The translations under genes were made by a program, and so were the position numbers. From positions 2,499,066-2,563,065 of the forward strand of contig NZ_NJGY01000001.1 of NCBI RefSeq assembly GCF_002250505.1: DNA of 64,000 nucleotides. Reading direction: 5' to 3'. The DNA comes from Janthinobacterium sp. PC23-8 (GTDB lineage: Bacteria; Pseudomonadota; Gammaproteobacteria; Burkholderiales; Burkholderiaceae_D). Below the pieces are notes generated by a model. The model did not search any database. It had not been told where the DNA came from and saw nothing but the letters and a program-made list of their open reading frames with translations. This document shows positions 55,469-64,000 of the stretch, piece by piece. Every line of letters starts with the position of its first letter. Position 1 is the first letter of the stretch.

Positions 55469-57526
55469 ATGACCACCACCATCATGCGCACCGGCGGCTT
55501 GGGCGCGCTCTTGTTGTTGTCCGCCTGCGGCAGCAGCCACACGGCCGAAGACCTGAACCCCTTGCCCGATTACCTGGGCGCCATCACGCGCCTCGATGTC
55601 GATGGCAAGACCAATGATTTATTGACGGCCGGTCTCGGCAAGACCGGCCTGGCCGCTGCGGTACCCGCCTATGCCGACCCCGAGCGTCCGACTGCGCTGG
55701 AACTGCGCCGCAACGCCATCCACGCCAATTACCGCGCCGTACTCGATATCGCAGCCAACAGCGGCTACGGCAGCCTGTATGGCCCGAACGTCGACGCCAA
55801 CGGCGTGGCGGGCAGCGGCGAAGGGTTGATCGCGGGCAGCGAGTACGTGGCCTACGCCGACGATGGCACGGGCAAGAAAAACCTCACCCTGATGGTGCAG
55901 GTGCCCGCCAGTTTTGATCCCGAGCGCGCCTGCATCGTCACGGGGACATCCAGCGGCTCGCGCGGCATTTACGGCGCCATCGGCAGTTCCGGTGAATGGG
56001 GCCTGAAAAAAGGCTGCGCCGTGGCCTATGCCGACAAGGGCTCGGGCACCGGCCTGTATGTGTTCGACGACGACAGCGTCAACCTGCAGAACGGCCTGCG
56101 CGCGACGCGCACACAAGCCGGGAAAAATGCGATTTTCGCGCCCGACCTGCTTGATGCCGACCGCGCCGCCTTTGCCAGAGATTATCCGAACCGCGTCGCC
56201 TTCAAGCACGCGCACTCGCAACAGAACCCCGAAAAGGACTGGGGCAGGGCGACCTTGCAGGCGGTCGAGTTTGCCTATTACGTGTTGAACGAGCGCTATG
56301 GCGCCACCGCGCGCGATGGCGTTGCCCATCTGGTGCGCCTGAAGCCATCCAACACCATCACGATTGCTTCGAGCATCTCCAATGGCGCCGGCGCCGCCTT
56401 GCTGGCGGCCGAGCAGGATACCCAGGGATTGATCAGCGGCGTGGCCGCCAGCGAGCCGCAGATCCAGCCGCAGCCATCGACCGCCTGGAGCGTGCGCCAG
56501 GGCGCGGTGACCGTCAACGGCGCCGGGCGTGCGCTGTTCGATTACGCTACCTATGCGGCGCTGTACCAGCCCTGCATTGCCGCCGTGGCCGGCAACGCCG
56601 GGCGCTGCACCGCGCTGCTAGCCAAGGGCCTGTTGACTGGCGCCGACCTGGCCTCGCAGCAGCAGGATGCGAAACGCCGCCTGCAAGCCTATGGCTGGCT
56701 GCCGGACGCCGATCCCTTGCAGGCTGCGCATGCGGGCACGAATATCCTGGTGGCCGTGACCTATGCCTACGCCTACGGCAGGTTTGCCGCGACGGATAAA
56801 GTCTGCGGCTTCAGCTTTGCGCAGACCGATGCCTTGGGCAATGCCGTCGCCTACACCAGCGCGCAGAAGGCGGCCAGCTTCGCCACGCAGAACGGCATCC
56901 TTGGCAATGTGATTTATGAGAATGCTGTCGGCGGCGCGCGTCTGTATACGGCCGCCGTTTCGCCGTCGAGCAATCTGCCCGACCAGGCGCTCGACGGCTT
57001 CCTGTGCCTGCGCAGCCTGGCGACCGGCAACGACGCCGTTACTGGCGCGGCCTTGACGGGGGGGCTGGCTGCGCAAAGCGCGCGCGTGCGCGAGGGCATG
57101 GCGCAGGTGCGTGCCAGCGGCAAGCTCAACGGTAAACCGGCGATGATCGTGCACGGCCGCAGCGATACGCTGATTCCCGTCAATCATGCCTCGCGCGCTT
57201 ATGTGGGGCTGAACGCGGCGGTGGAGGGCGCTAATAGCAAGCTGCGCTATATCGAAGTGACCAACGCCAACCACTTCGACTCCTTCAGCAGCGCCTTGCC
57301 GACCCTGATCGTGCCCTTGCACGTGTACCTGAACCGCGCGCTCGACGCCATGTACGCCCACTTGCGCTCGAACCAGCCGCTGCCGCCATCGCAAGTGGTG
57401 CGCACCGTCACCCGGCCCGATGCCAGCACGCCGGTCACCAGTGTGAATCTGCCGCTGATCGCGCCCGCGCCCGCGCCGGCCAATACCATCACCGTGGCGG
57501 GAGCGGTGGTGACTATTCCGGACTGA
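55469..57526 (+). CDS. D-(-)-3-hydroxybutyrate oligomer hydrolase
   Basis: This 685-residue exported hydrolase of the PHB pathway has an N-terminal signal with a possible lipobox (LLLLSACG). It matches the 3HB-oligomer hydrolase family with NAIHANYRAVLDIAANSGYG, SEYVAYADDGTGKKNLTLMV and IVTGTSSGSRGIYGAIGSSG. A likely catalytic triad is Ser in ASSISNGAGAALL, Asp in HGRSDTLIPVNHASRAY and His in NANHFDSF. It cleaves 3-hydroxybutyrate dimers and oligomers from polyhydroxybutyrate breakdown. The C-terminus is Pro/Ala/Thr-rich. It has its own start region after the transporter terminator. Confidence 0.93.
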   Translation: MTTTIMRTGGLGALLLLSACGSSHTAEDLNPLPDYLGAITRLDVDGKTNDLLTAGLGKTGLAAAVPAYADPERPTALELRRNAIHANYRAVLDIAANSGYGSLYGPNVDANGVAGSGEGLIAGSEYVAYADDGTGKKNLTLMVQVPASFDPERACIVTGTSSGSRGIYGAIGSSGEWGLKKGCAVAYADKGSGTGLYVFDDDSVNLQNGLRATRTQAGKNAIFAPDLLDADRAAFARDYPNRVAFKHAHSQQNPEKDWGRATLQAVEFAYYVLNERYGATARDGVAHLVRLKPSNTITIASSISNGAGAALLAAEQDTQGLISGVAASEPQIQPQPSTAWSVRQGAVTVNGAGRALFDYATYAALYQPCIAAVAGNAGRCTALLAKGLLTGADLASQQQDAKRRLQAYGWLPDADPLQAAHAGTNILVAVTYAYAYGRFAATDKVCGFSFAQTDALGNAVAYTSAQKAASFATQNGILGNVIYENAVGGARLYTAAVSPSSNLPDQALDGFLCLRSLATGNDAVTGAALTGGLAAQSARVREGMAQVRASGKLNGKPAMIVHGRSDTLIPVNHASRAYVGLNAAVEGANSKLRYIEVTNANHFDSFSSALPTLIVPLHVYLNRALDAMYAHLRSNQPLPPSQVVRTVTRPDASTPVTSVNLPLIAPAPAPANTITVAGAVVTIPD

Positions 57527-57540
57527 GCGCTATTCATCAA

Positions 57541-57574
57541 AAAAATGGCCACGTTTCACGTGGCCATTTTTTTT
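57541..57574. terminator. Bidirectional terminator between the 3HB hydrolase and EAL genes
   Basis: AATGGCCACGT and ACGTGGCCATT pair across TTC, with an A run before and an eight-T run after, so it can serve both convergent genes. Its loop region resembles half of a parS site by chance. Confidence 0.9.
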
Positions 57575-57584
57575 AGTACTTATC

Positions 57585-58379
57585 TTATACATCCCAAGCG
57601 CTGTCCGGTATCTCTGCCAAGCCCTGGAACACGGGTTTTGAAAACCAGTAACCCTGCATCAGCGAGATGCCGCAGCTGGACAGGAAGTCGCGCTCGGCGC
57701 GCGTTTCGATGCCTTCGGCCAGTACCTTGATACCCAGTTCGCGGCACAGGCTGGCGATTGCGCGCACGATGGCCTGGCGCGGCGCATGACGGTCGACGTC
57801 GCGCACCAGGTCCATGTCGATCTTGATGATATCGGGCTGGTATTCGGCCAGCAGATTGAGCCCCGCATAACCGGCGCCGAAATCGTCGATGGCGGTCTGG
57901 AAACCGAAGCGCCGGTATTCGCGGAAGATATTGACCAGGTGAGGGCGGTCCTGCACCCGTTCGCCCTCCGTCACTTCGAAGATGATTTTGTCGGTAGGGA
58001 AATTATGCGTGCGCGCCGCCTCCAGCGTGCTGCGGATGCAGACTTCGGGGCGGTACACGGCATTCGGCAAAAAATTAATCGACAGGAATTCTTTCATGCC
58101 CAGGCGCGCGGCGCCGGCTACAGCTTTCACGCGGCAAGTCTGGTCGAAGCGGTAGCGGTTCTCGTCCGTCACCTGCGCCAGCACGCTGGCGGCACTTTCG
58201 CCGTTCGGGCCACGCACCAGCGCTTCATAGGCGTAGATGCTGCGCGTGTCCAGGTCGACGATGGGCTGGTAGGCATACTCGAAGGAAAACGGCAGCGCTT
58301 CGCTGTCATGGCAACCGGCGCAACCTTGGGCGGGAGCGACGGTGGCGTCCGGATGGATGGGGATATCGGCAGGCTTCAT
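57585..58379 (-). CDS. EAL-domain c-di-GMP phosphodiesterase
   Basis: This 264-residue single-domain protein has a short N-terminus with a QGCAGCHDS dithiol motif that might sense redox or metal. The EAL domain has its catalytic motifs: EALVRG, SINFLPNAVY, FEVTEGER, AIDDFGAGYAGLNLL, KIDMDL, VLAEGIET and QGYWFSKP. All metal-ligand and catalytic residues appear present, so it should hydrolyse c-di-GMP. No membrane segment. Convergent with the 3HB hydrolase gene. Confidence 0.93.
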   Translation of the reverse strand: MKPADIPIHPDATVAPAQGCAGCHDSEALPFSFEYAYQPIVDLDTRSIYAYEALVRGPNGESAASVLAQVTDENRYRFDQTCRVKAVAGAARLGMKEFLSINFLPNAVYRPEVCIRSTLEAARTHNFPTDKIIFEVTEGERVQDRPHLVNIFREYRRFGFQTAIDDFGAGYAGLNLLAEYQPDIIKIDMDLVRDVDRHAPRQAIVRAIASLCRELGIKVLAEGIETRAERDFLSSCGISLMQGYWFSKPVFQGLAEIPDSAWDV

Positions 58380-58422
58380 GTGCTGAGTGTATCAGTGCAA
58401 TCTTCTTCTTTCCTCTGTTATT

Positions 58423-59580
58423 TCACCAAGCGGCTGCATAAATGGCGCGCGCGTCATCCACAGTCACGATGCGTGGGTTATTGCCCAGCAAGCGTGTCTG
58501 CAGCATGGCGGCCTCGGCCAGTGCATCGAGCTCGCTTTCAGCGACGCCCACTTCACGCAAGGTGCGCACGATGCCCGTCTCCACCGCCAGCGCCTGCAGG
58601 GCAGCGATCAAACCTTGCGCGCGCGCTTCCTCGCTACCGCTCGCTTGCGGCGCAACGATGGCCGCCAGTTCCGCATACATGGGTGTTGCATGGCTGAGGT
58701 TAAAGCGCAACACATGCGGCATCACCAGCGCATTCGACAGACCATGTGGCACGTGAAACATGGCGCCGATCGGATAGGCGAGGGCGTGCACGGCCGCCAC
58801 CGGCGCGTTGGAAAATGCCTGCCCGGCCAGCATGGCACCGAGCAGCATGGCTTGCCGCGCCGCCAGATCGTCGCCATTGCGGCACACGCGCACCAAGTTG
58901 GCGGACAACAAGGAGAGGGCCTGGCGCGCCAGCATGTCCGACAACGGGTTCTTCAGGTGCGCCGTGGTGTAGGCCTCGATCGCATGCACCATCGCATCAA
59001 TCCCGGTGGCGGCTGTGACGGCGGGTGGCAGGCCCAGGGTCAGGCTGGCATCGAGGATGGCCAGGTCTGCGTACAGCTGCGCTGCCACCACGCCCATCTT
59101 GCTGGCGGCGCCAGTGGTGACGATGGCAATATTCGTCACTTCCGAGCCGGTGCCGGCGGTGGTGGGTAGTTGCACCAATGGCAGGCGCGCGCCTTGGACC
59201 TTGCCGATGCCATACATGTCGGCCAGCGTCTGCTGGCCTGGTGCCAGCACGGCGATCAATTTGGCCACGTCCATCGAGCTGCCGCCACCGAGGCCGATCA
59301 CCAGTTCCACGTGAAACAATGTGGCTTGCTCCACGGCCGCCAGTACCACGGCTTCCGGCGGATCGGCCTGGACATCCGAAAACACCTGCACCTCAATGCC
59401 TGCGTCACGCAAGCTGCGTAGTGGCGTAGCGACCAGGCCGGTGGCGAGAAAGCCTGGATCGGTCACCAGCAGCGCGCGGCGCACGGCGGGAAAATGCTGG
59501 CGGACATGCGTACCGAGCTCGCTGCTGGCGCCGGGCTCGCTGATCAGATGGGGAACGGTGCGAAACTGAAAGGCGGACAT
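58423..59580 (-). CDS. Iron-containing alcohol dehydrogenase (group III)
   Basis: This 385-residue enzyme starts at ATG 59580 (MSAFQFRTVPHLI), preceded by CGGAG; longer frames extend into the parS region. The NAD-binding GGGSSMDVAKLIAVL, the TTAGTGSEVTNIAIV segment, the metal-site helices DAMVHAIEAYTTAHLKN and VHALAYPIGAMFHVPHGLSN define the Fe-ADH family. The substrate may be a short alcohol or hydroxyacid. The coding sequence carries two parS-like sites. Confidence 0.93.
   Translation of the reverse strand: MSAFQFRTVPHLISEPGASSELGTHVRQHFPAVRRALLVTDPGFLATGLVATPLRSLRDAGIEVQVFSDVQADPPEAVVLAAVEQATLFHVELVIGLGGGSSMDVAKLIAVLAPGQQTLADMYGIGKVQGARLPLVQLPTTAGTGSEVTNIAIVTTGAASKMGVVAAQLYADLAILDASLTLGLPPAVTAATGIDAMVHAIEAYTTAHLKNPLSDMLARQALSLLSANLVRVCRNGDDLAARQAMLLGAMLAGQAFSNAPVAAVHALAYPIGAMFHVPHGLSNALVMPHVLRFNLSHATPMYAELAAIVAPQASGSEEARAQGLIAALQALAVETGIVRTLREVGVAESELDALAEAAMLQTRLLGNNPRIVTVDDARAIYAAAW
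58745..58760. promoter_or_regulatory. Degenerate parS-like site
   Basis: TGTGGCACGTGAAACA differs at two positions from the TGTTTCACGTGAAACA consensus. It lies inside the alcohol dehydrogenase gene, close to better sites. Confidence 0.35.
59303..59318. promoter_or_regulatory. parS site in the alcohol dehydrogenase gene
   Basis: AGTTCCACGTGAAACA matches the parS consensus at 15 of 16 positions when either centre variant is allowed. Confidence 0.65.
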
Positions 59581-59636
59581 GCGCACTCCGGTGCGAGACG
59601 ATGCAACGAGCTTACTCCGCTTTTGGTCACCGTGCA

Positions 59637-59652
59637 TGTTCCACGTGAAACC
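59637..59652. promoter_or_regulatory. parS site upstream of mnmG
   Basis: TGTTCCACGTGAAACC lies in the gene-free 220 bp between the alcohol dehydrogenase and mnmG genes, 36 bp from a perfect parS. Confidence 0.75.
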
Positions 59653-59672
59653 GGGCTGATGGTCGTCAGCGC

Positions 59673-59688
59673 TGTTCCACGTGGAACA
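59673..59688. promoter_or_regulatory. Perfect parS site upstream of mnmG
   Basis: TGTTCCACGTGGAACA is a perfect 16-bp palindrome, identical to the copy inside livM. It should be a ParB nucleation site for chromosome segregation. Confidence 0.85.
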
Positions 59689-59763
59689 GGTGCCCGGCTT
59701 TGCTTGCTGAGTAAAAAATAGGCAAAAAATGGACGCTAAAAAGTTATGGCCGCAAAAAGACTC

Positions 59764-59769
59764 TATAAT
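59764..59769 (+). promoter_or_regulatory. -10 element of the mnmG promoter
   Basis: A perfect TATAAT stands 33 bp before the mnmG start codon. No good -35 hexamer is visible at standard spacing. Confidence 0.5.
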
Positions 59770-59801
59770 CGGAGCTCACTCCTCGCATTTACCTATTACT
59801 C

Positions 59802-61747
<1,946 letters not shown>

Positions 61748-61751
<4 letters not shown>

Positions 61752-62392
61752 AGCAGTTTGACCGGGCCGCATTGGCCCAGATTTTAGATGAGGGTATTAC
61801 CGCGCTGGGGCTGGACCTGAGCGCGCAACAGGCGGAACAACTGCTCGATTACCTGGCCTTGCTGGCCAAGTGGAACAGCGTCTACAACCTGACGTCGGTG
61901 CGCGATCCGCTGCAGATGCTGACTTTGCACGTGCTCGATTCGCTGGCCGCCGTGCCCGCTTTCGCGGACGCCAAAAATGTGCTCGACGTGGGCGCCGGCG
62001 GCGGCCTGCCGGGCATGGTGCTGGCGATTGCGCGGCCCGATATCAAGGTGTCGATGATCGATACGGTGCACAAGAAGACGGCGTTTTTGACGCAAGTGAA
62101 GGCCGAACTGCGCCTGTCCAACGTCACGGTGTACACCAGGCGCGTGGAGCAGCTGGAAGTACAGCAGAAATTCGACCTGATCACCTCGCGCGCGTTCGCC
62201 GACCTGTCCGACTTCGTCAACTGGTCGAAGCACGTGCTGGAGGAGGGCGGTCAATTCATCGCCTTGAAGGGCGTGGCCCCGCCAGACGAGCGCGAGCGAC
62301 TGCCGGCAGACTGGAAAGTGACGAAATTGCAGCCGATCACGGTTCCAGGGCTGAATGCGGAGCGCCATCTGGTGTTTATAACAAGAATTTAA
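61748..62392 (+). CDS. rsmG: 16S rRNA (guanine-527-N7)-methyltransferase RsmG (GidB)
   Basis: This 214-residue SAM-dependent methyltransferase modifies G527 of 16S rRNA; loss gives low-level streptomycin resistance in other bacteria. Markers are [20 protein letters not shown], the SAM loop [20 protein letters not shown] and [13 protein letters not shown]. It is translationally coupled to mnmG. Confidence 0.97.
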
Positions 62393-62404
62393 GCGCTGAA
62401 AAAT

Positions 62405-62505
62405 AAATGATATAAATCATTTATACGGTATAAATCATTTATACGGTATAAATTATATAAATGATTTATATCGTATAAATAGAATAAACAGTATAAATTG
62501 TTTCG
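62405..62505. repeat. AT-rich palindromic repeat array upstream of parA
   Basis: TATAAATCATTTATACGG occurs twice in direct tandem (62411-62428, 62429-62446). Related half-sites TATAAATTATATAAATGATTTATAT and GTATAAATAG/GTATAAATTG follow to about 62500. TATAAATCATTTATA is itself a near-palindrome, so the array could fold or bind a dimeric regulator repeatedly. It fills most of the 168 bp between rsmG and parA. Confidence 0.8.
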
Positions 62506-62560
62506 GTGGAAAGCCGGGGCGCGACAATGAAGTGTGCATCCATTTACAACTAGAAGATAC

Positions 62561-63331
62561 ATGGCCAAAATTTTTTGTGTAGCAAATCAAAAGGGTGGTG
62601 TTGGTAAAACCACAACGAGCGTCAACCTGGCCGCCGGCCTGGCCAAGCTGGACCAGCGCGTGCTGCTGGTCGACCTCGATCCGCAAGGCAACGCCACCAT
62701 GGGCGCCGGCATCAACAAGGCCGGGCTGACCGCGTCGACCTATGAAGTGATGCTGGGCGAGTCCGATGTCAGGACGGCGCGCCAGCGTTCGGAAGCGGGG
62801 CGTTTCGACGTGCTGCCGTCGAACCGCGAGCTGGCCGGCGCCGAAGTGGAGATGGTGGAACTGGACCGCCGCGAAAGCCGGCTCAAGGATGCATTGGCCG
62901 AAGTGGACGGCGACTACGACTTCATCCTCGTCGATTGCCCGCCGGCCTTGTCGATGCTGACCCTGAACGGCCTGTGCGCCGCGCATGGCGTGATCATCCC
63001 GATGCAGTGCGAGTACTACGCGCTCGAAGGTCTGTCGGACCTGGTCAACACCATCAAGAAGGTGCATGCCAACCTGAACCCGGAATTGAAGATCATCGGC
63101 CTGTTGCGCGTGATGTTTGATCCTCGCATGACATTATCGCAACAAGTGTCGGCCCAGCTGGAACAGCACTTTGGCGACAAGGTCTTCAAGACGATTATTC
63201 CGCGCAACGTGCGCCTGGCCGAAGCGCCGTCGTATGGCTTACCTGGCGTCAACTTCGACCCCAGCTCGAAAGGCGCGCAAGCGTATATCGCCTTTGGCGC
63301 CGAAATGGTTGAACGCATCAAACATATGTAA
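62561..63331 (+). CDS. parA: Chromosome partitioning ATPase ParA (Soj)
   Basis: This 256-residue protein starts at ATG 62561 (MAKIFCVANQKGGVGKTTTS). Upstream in-frame codons lie in the leader. The deviant Walker A KGGVGKTTT, VLLVDLDPQGNATMGAGI (A') and FILVDCPPALSMLTLNGL (Walker B) mark a chromosomal type Ib-like ParA without an N-terminal DNA-binding domain. It works with ParB and parS to segregate origins. Confidence 0.97.
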   Translation: MAKIFCVANQKGGVGKTTTSVNLAAGLAKLDQRVLLVDLDPQGNATMGAGINKAGLTASTYEVMLGESDVRTARQRSEAGRFDVLPSNRELAGAEVEMVELDRRESRLKDALAEVDGDYDFILVDCPPALSMLTLNGLCAAHGVIIPMQCEYYALEGLSDLVNTIKKVHANLNPELKIIGLLRVMFDPRMTLSQQVSAQLEQHFGDKVFKTIIPRNVRLAEAPSYGLPGVNFDPSSKGAQAYIAFGAEMVERIKHM

Positions 63332-63389
63332 GAAGCAGGCGATCACAGTCATAATGTGAGCGCTTACTTAAAAAATTCATTAGGACAGC

Positions 63390-64000
63390 ATGGCTACCAA
63401 AAAATTAAAAGGTCTGGGGCGCGGCCTCGACGCCCTGTTGGGCGGCGGCGACTTCGCCAGCCCGGAACTGAGCACGCCGACAACCTTGTCGGTAACACAA
63501 ATGCAAGCCGGCAAATATCAGCCGCGCACGCGCATGGACGAGGGCGCCCTGAATGAACTGGCCGCCTCGATCAAGGCACAGGGCTTGATGCAGCCGATCC
63601 TGGTGCGCCCGATCGGCCAGGACACCCTGAGCGGACTTGTCAAATATGAAATCATCGCCGGTGAGCGGCGCTTTCGCGCGGCGCAGCTGGCCGGCCTGAC
63701 AGACCTGCCGGTGCTGGTGCGCGATGTCGACGATCTGGCGGCCGCCGCCATGGCACTGATTGAAAACATCCAGCGCGAAGACTTGAATCCGCTGGAAGAA
63801 GCGCAAGGCATTGGGCGCCTGATTACCGACTTCAATTTTACCCATGAGCAAGCGGCCACTGCGGTCGGACGCTCGCGCAGTGCTGTCTCCAACCTGCTGC
63901 GGCTGATGAACCTGGCCGCTCCCGTGCAAACCATGCTGATGGCCGGCGATATCGACATGGGCCATGCGCGCGCGCTGCTGGCGGTCGACGCGGCCAGCCA
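63390..64000 (+). CDS. parB: Chromosome partitioning protein ParB (3' end outside window)
   Basis: The frame starts at ATG 63390 (MATKKLKGLGRGLDALLGG), whose N-terminal basic stretch stimulates ParA in this family, and stays open to the window edge (203 codons). The CTP-binding motifs are present: KYQPRTRM (C-motif region), the GERRFRAAQ box and ENIQREDLNPLEEAQG. The helix-turn-helix that reads parS begins at FTHEQAATAVGRSRSAVSNLL. The dimerisation domain lies beyond the window. Confidence 0.96.
   Translation, partial: MATKKLKGLGRGLDALLGGGDFASPELSTPTTLSVTQMQAGKYQPRTRMDEGALNELAASIKAQGLMQPILVRPIGQDTLSGLVKYEIIAGERRFRAAQLAGLTDLPVLVRDVDDLAAAAMALIENIQREDLNPLEEAQGIGRLITDFNFTHEQAATAVGRSRSAVSNLLRLMNLAAPVQTMLMAGDIDMGHARALLAVDAAS

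Noticed and set aside
57551..57566. CGTTTCACGTGGCCAT as a parS site
   Set aside because: Only the central half matches. The sequence is fully explained as the loop and stem of a bidirectional terminator.

Overview
The window reads as about 64 kb of chromosome from a betaproteobacterium of the order Burkholderiales, most likely family Oxalobacteraceae (Janthinobacterium, Duganella or Massilia type). The basis is the high GC content, the Burkholderiales-type gene set (PutA without a DNA-binding domain, a 3-hydroxybutyrate oligomer hydrolase, several chemoreceptors, a DUF6279 lipoprotein) and gene order such as rsmD-coaD-ferredoxin and mnmG-rsmG-parA-parB. No tRNA, rRNA, CRISPR array or intact transposase gene was found. 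The genus is inference.

Layout. 1-4.1 kb: the end of an RND efflux operon (inner-membrane pump cut by the window edge, outer-membrane channel) and a DUF1349 protein. 4.1-8.3 kb: a threonine/serine dehydratase-like enzyme and three poorly known proteins, one a lower-GC orphan and one with a YflT-like stress domain. 8.3-11.1 kb: a two-gene NAD operon (nadE, then NMN adenylyltransferase-Nudix). 11.2-21 kb: a DfsB/ClbS-like protein, a DUF3772-MscS channel, two chemoreceptors, a HipB-like regulator followed by a hipA remnant, an AraC/flavoprotein pair, a LysR regulator and a GNAT fragment. 21.1-27.4 kb: a sugar-uptake-like locus with a TonB-dependent receptor, DUF218 protein, ROK regulator and GPH symporter. 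27.6-31.4 kb: a disturbed accessory segment with a broken MocR-type gene, an IS-like scar, a two-gene envelope cassette of unknown function, and a Tn7-like transposon end 25 bp downstream of glmS. 31.4-39.4 kb: glmS, an Lrp regulator, a 600-bp gene-free stretch rich in DnaA boxes, glmU, a lipoprotein, rsmD, coaD, ferredoxin and a chalcone-isomerase-like protein. 39.5-46.6 kb: a LysR regulator, a chemoreceptor with a C-terminal sensor, and the divergent lrp/putA pair. 46.6-50.4 kb: an MTA/SAH nucleosidase, the probable replication origin, and a GMC oxidoreductase. 50.5-57.5 kb: a five-gene branched-chain-amino-acid-type ABC transporter and the 3HB oligomer hydrolase. 57.6-64 kb: an EAL phosphodiesterase, an iron-containing alcohol dehydrogenase, parS sites, then mnmG, rsmG, parA and the start of parB.

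The strongest unusual signal is the non-coding block at 47.5-48.6 kb. It holds three diverged tandem copies of an origin module: AT-rich flank, DnaA-trio-like TAGTAGTAATAGTAA, a perfect DnaA box 13-14 bp away, and a second perfect DnaA box in the opposite orientation about 150 bp further on. Together with parS sites and parAB about 11-15 kb away, this marks the origin/centromere domain of the chromosome. A second DnaA-box cluster lies 13.5 kb to the left, between lrp and glmU. The best candidate for an undescribed system is the secreted-protein plus OmpA-lipoprotein pair sitting at the glmS attachment site beside a Tn7-like end that has no transposition genes.
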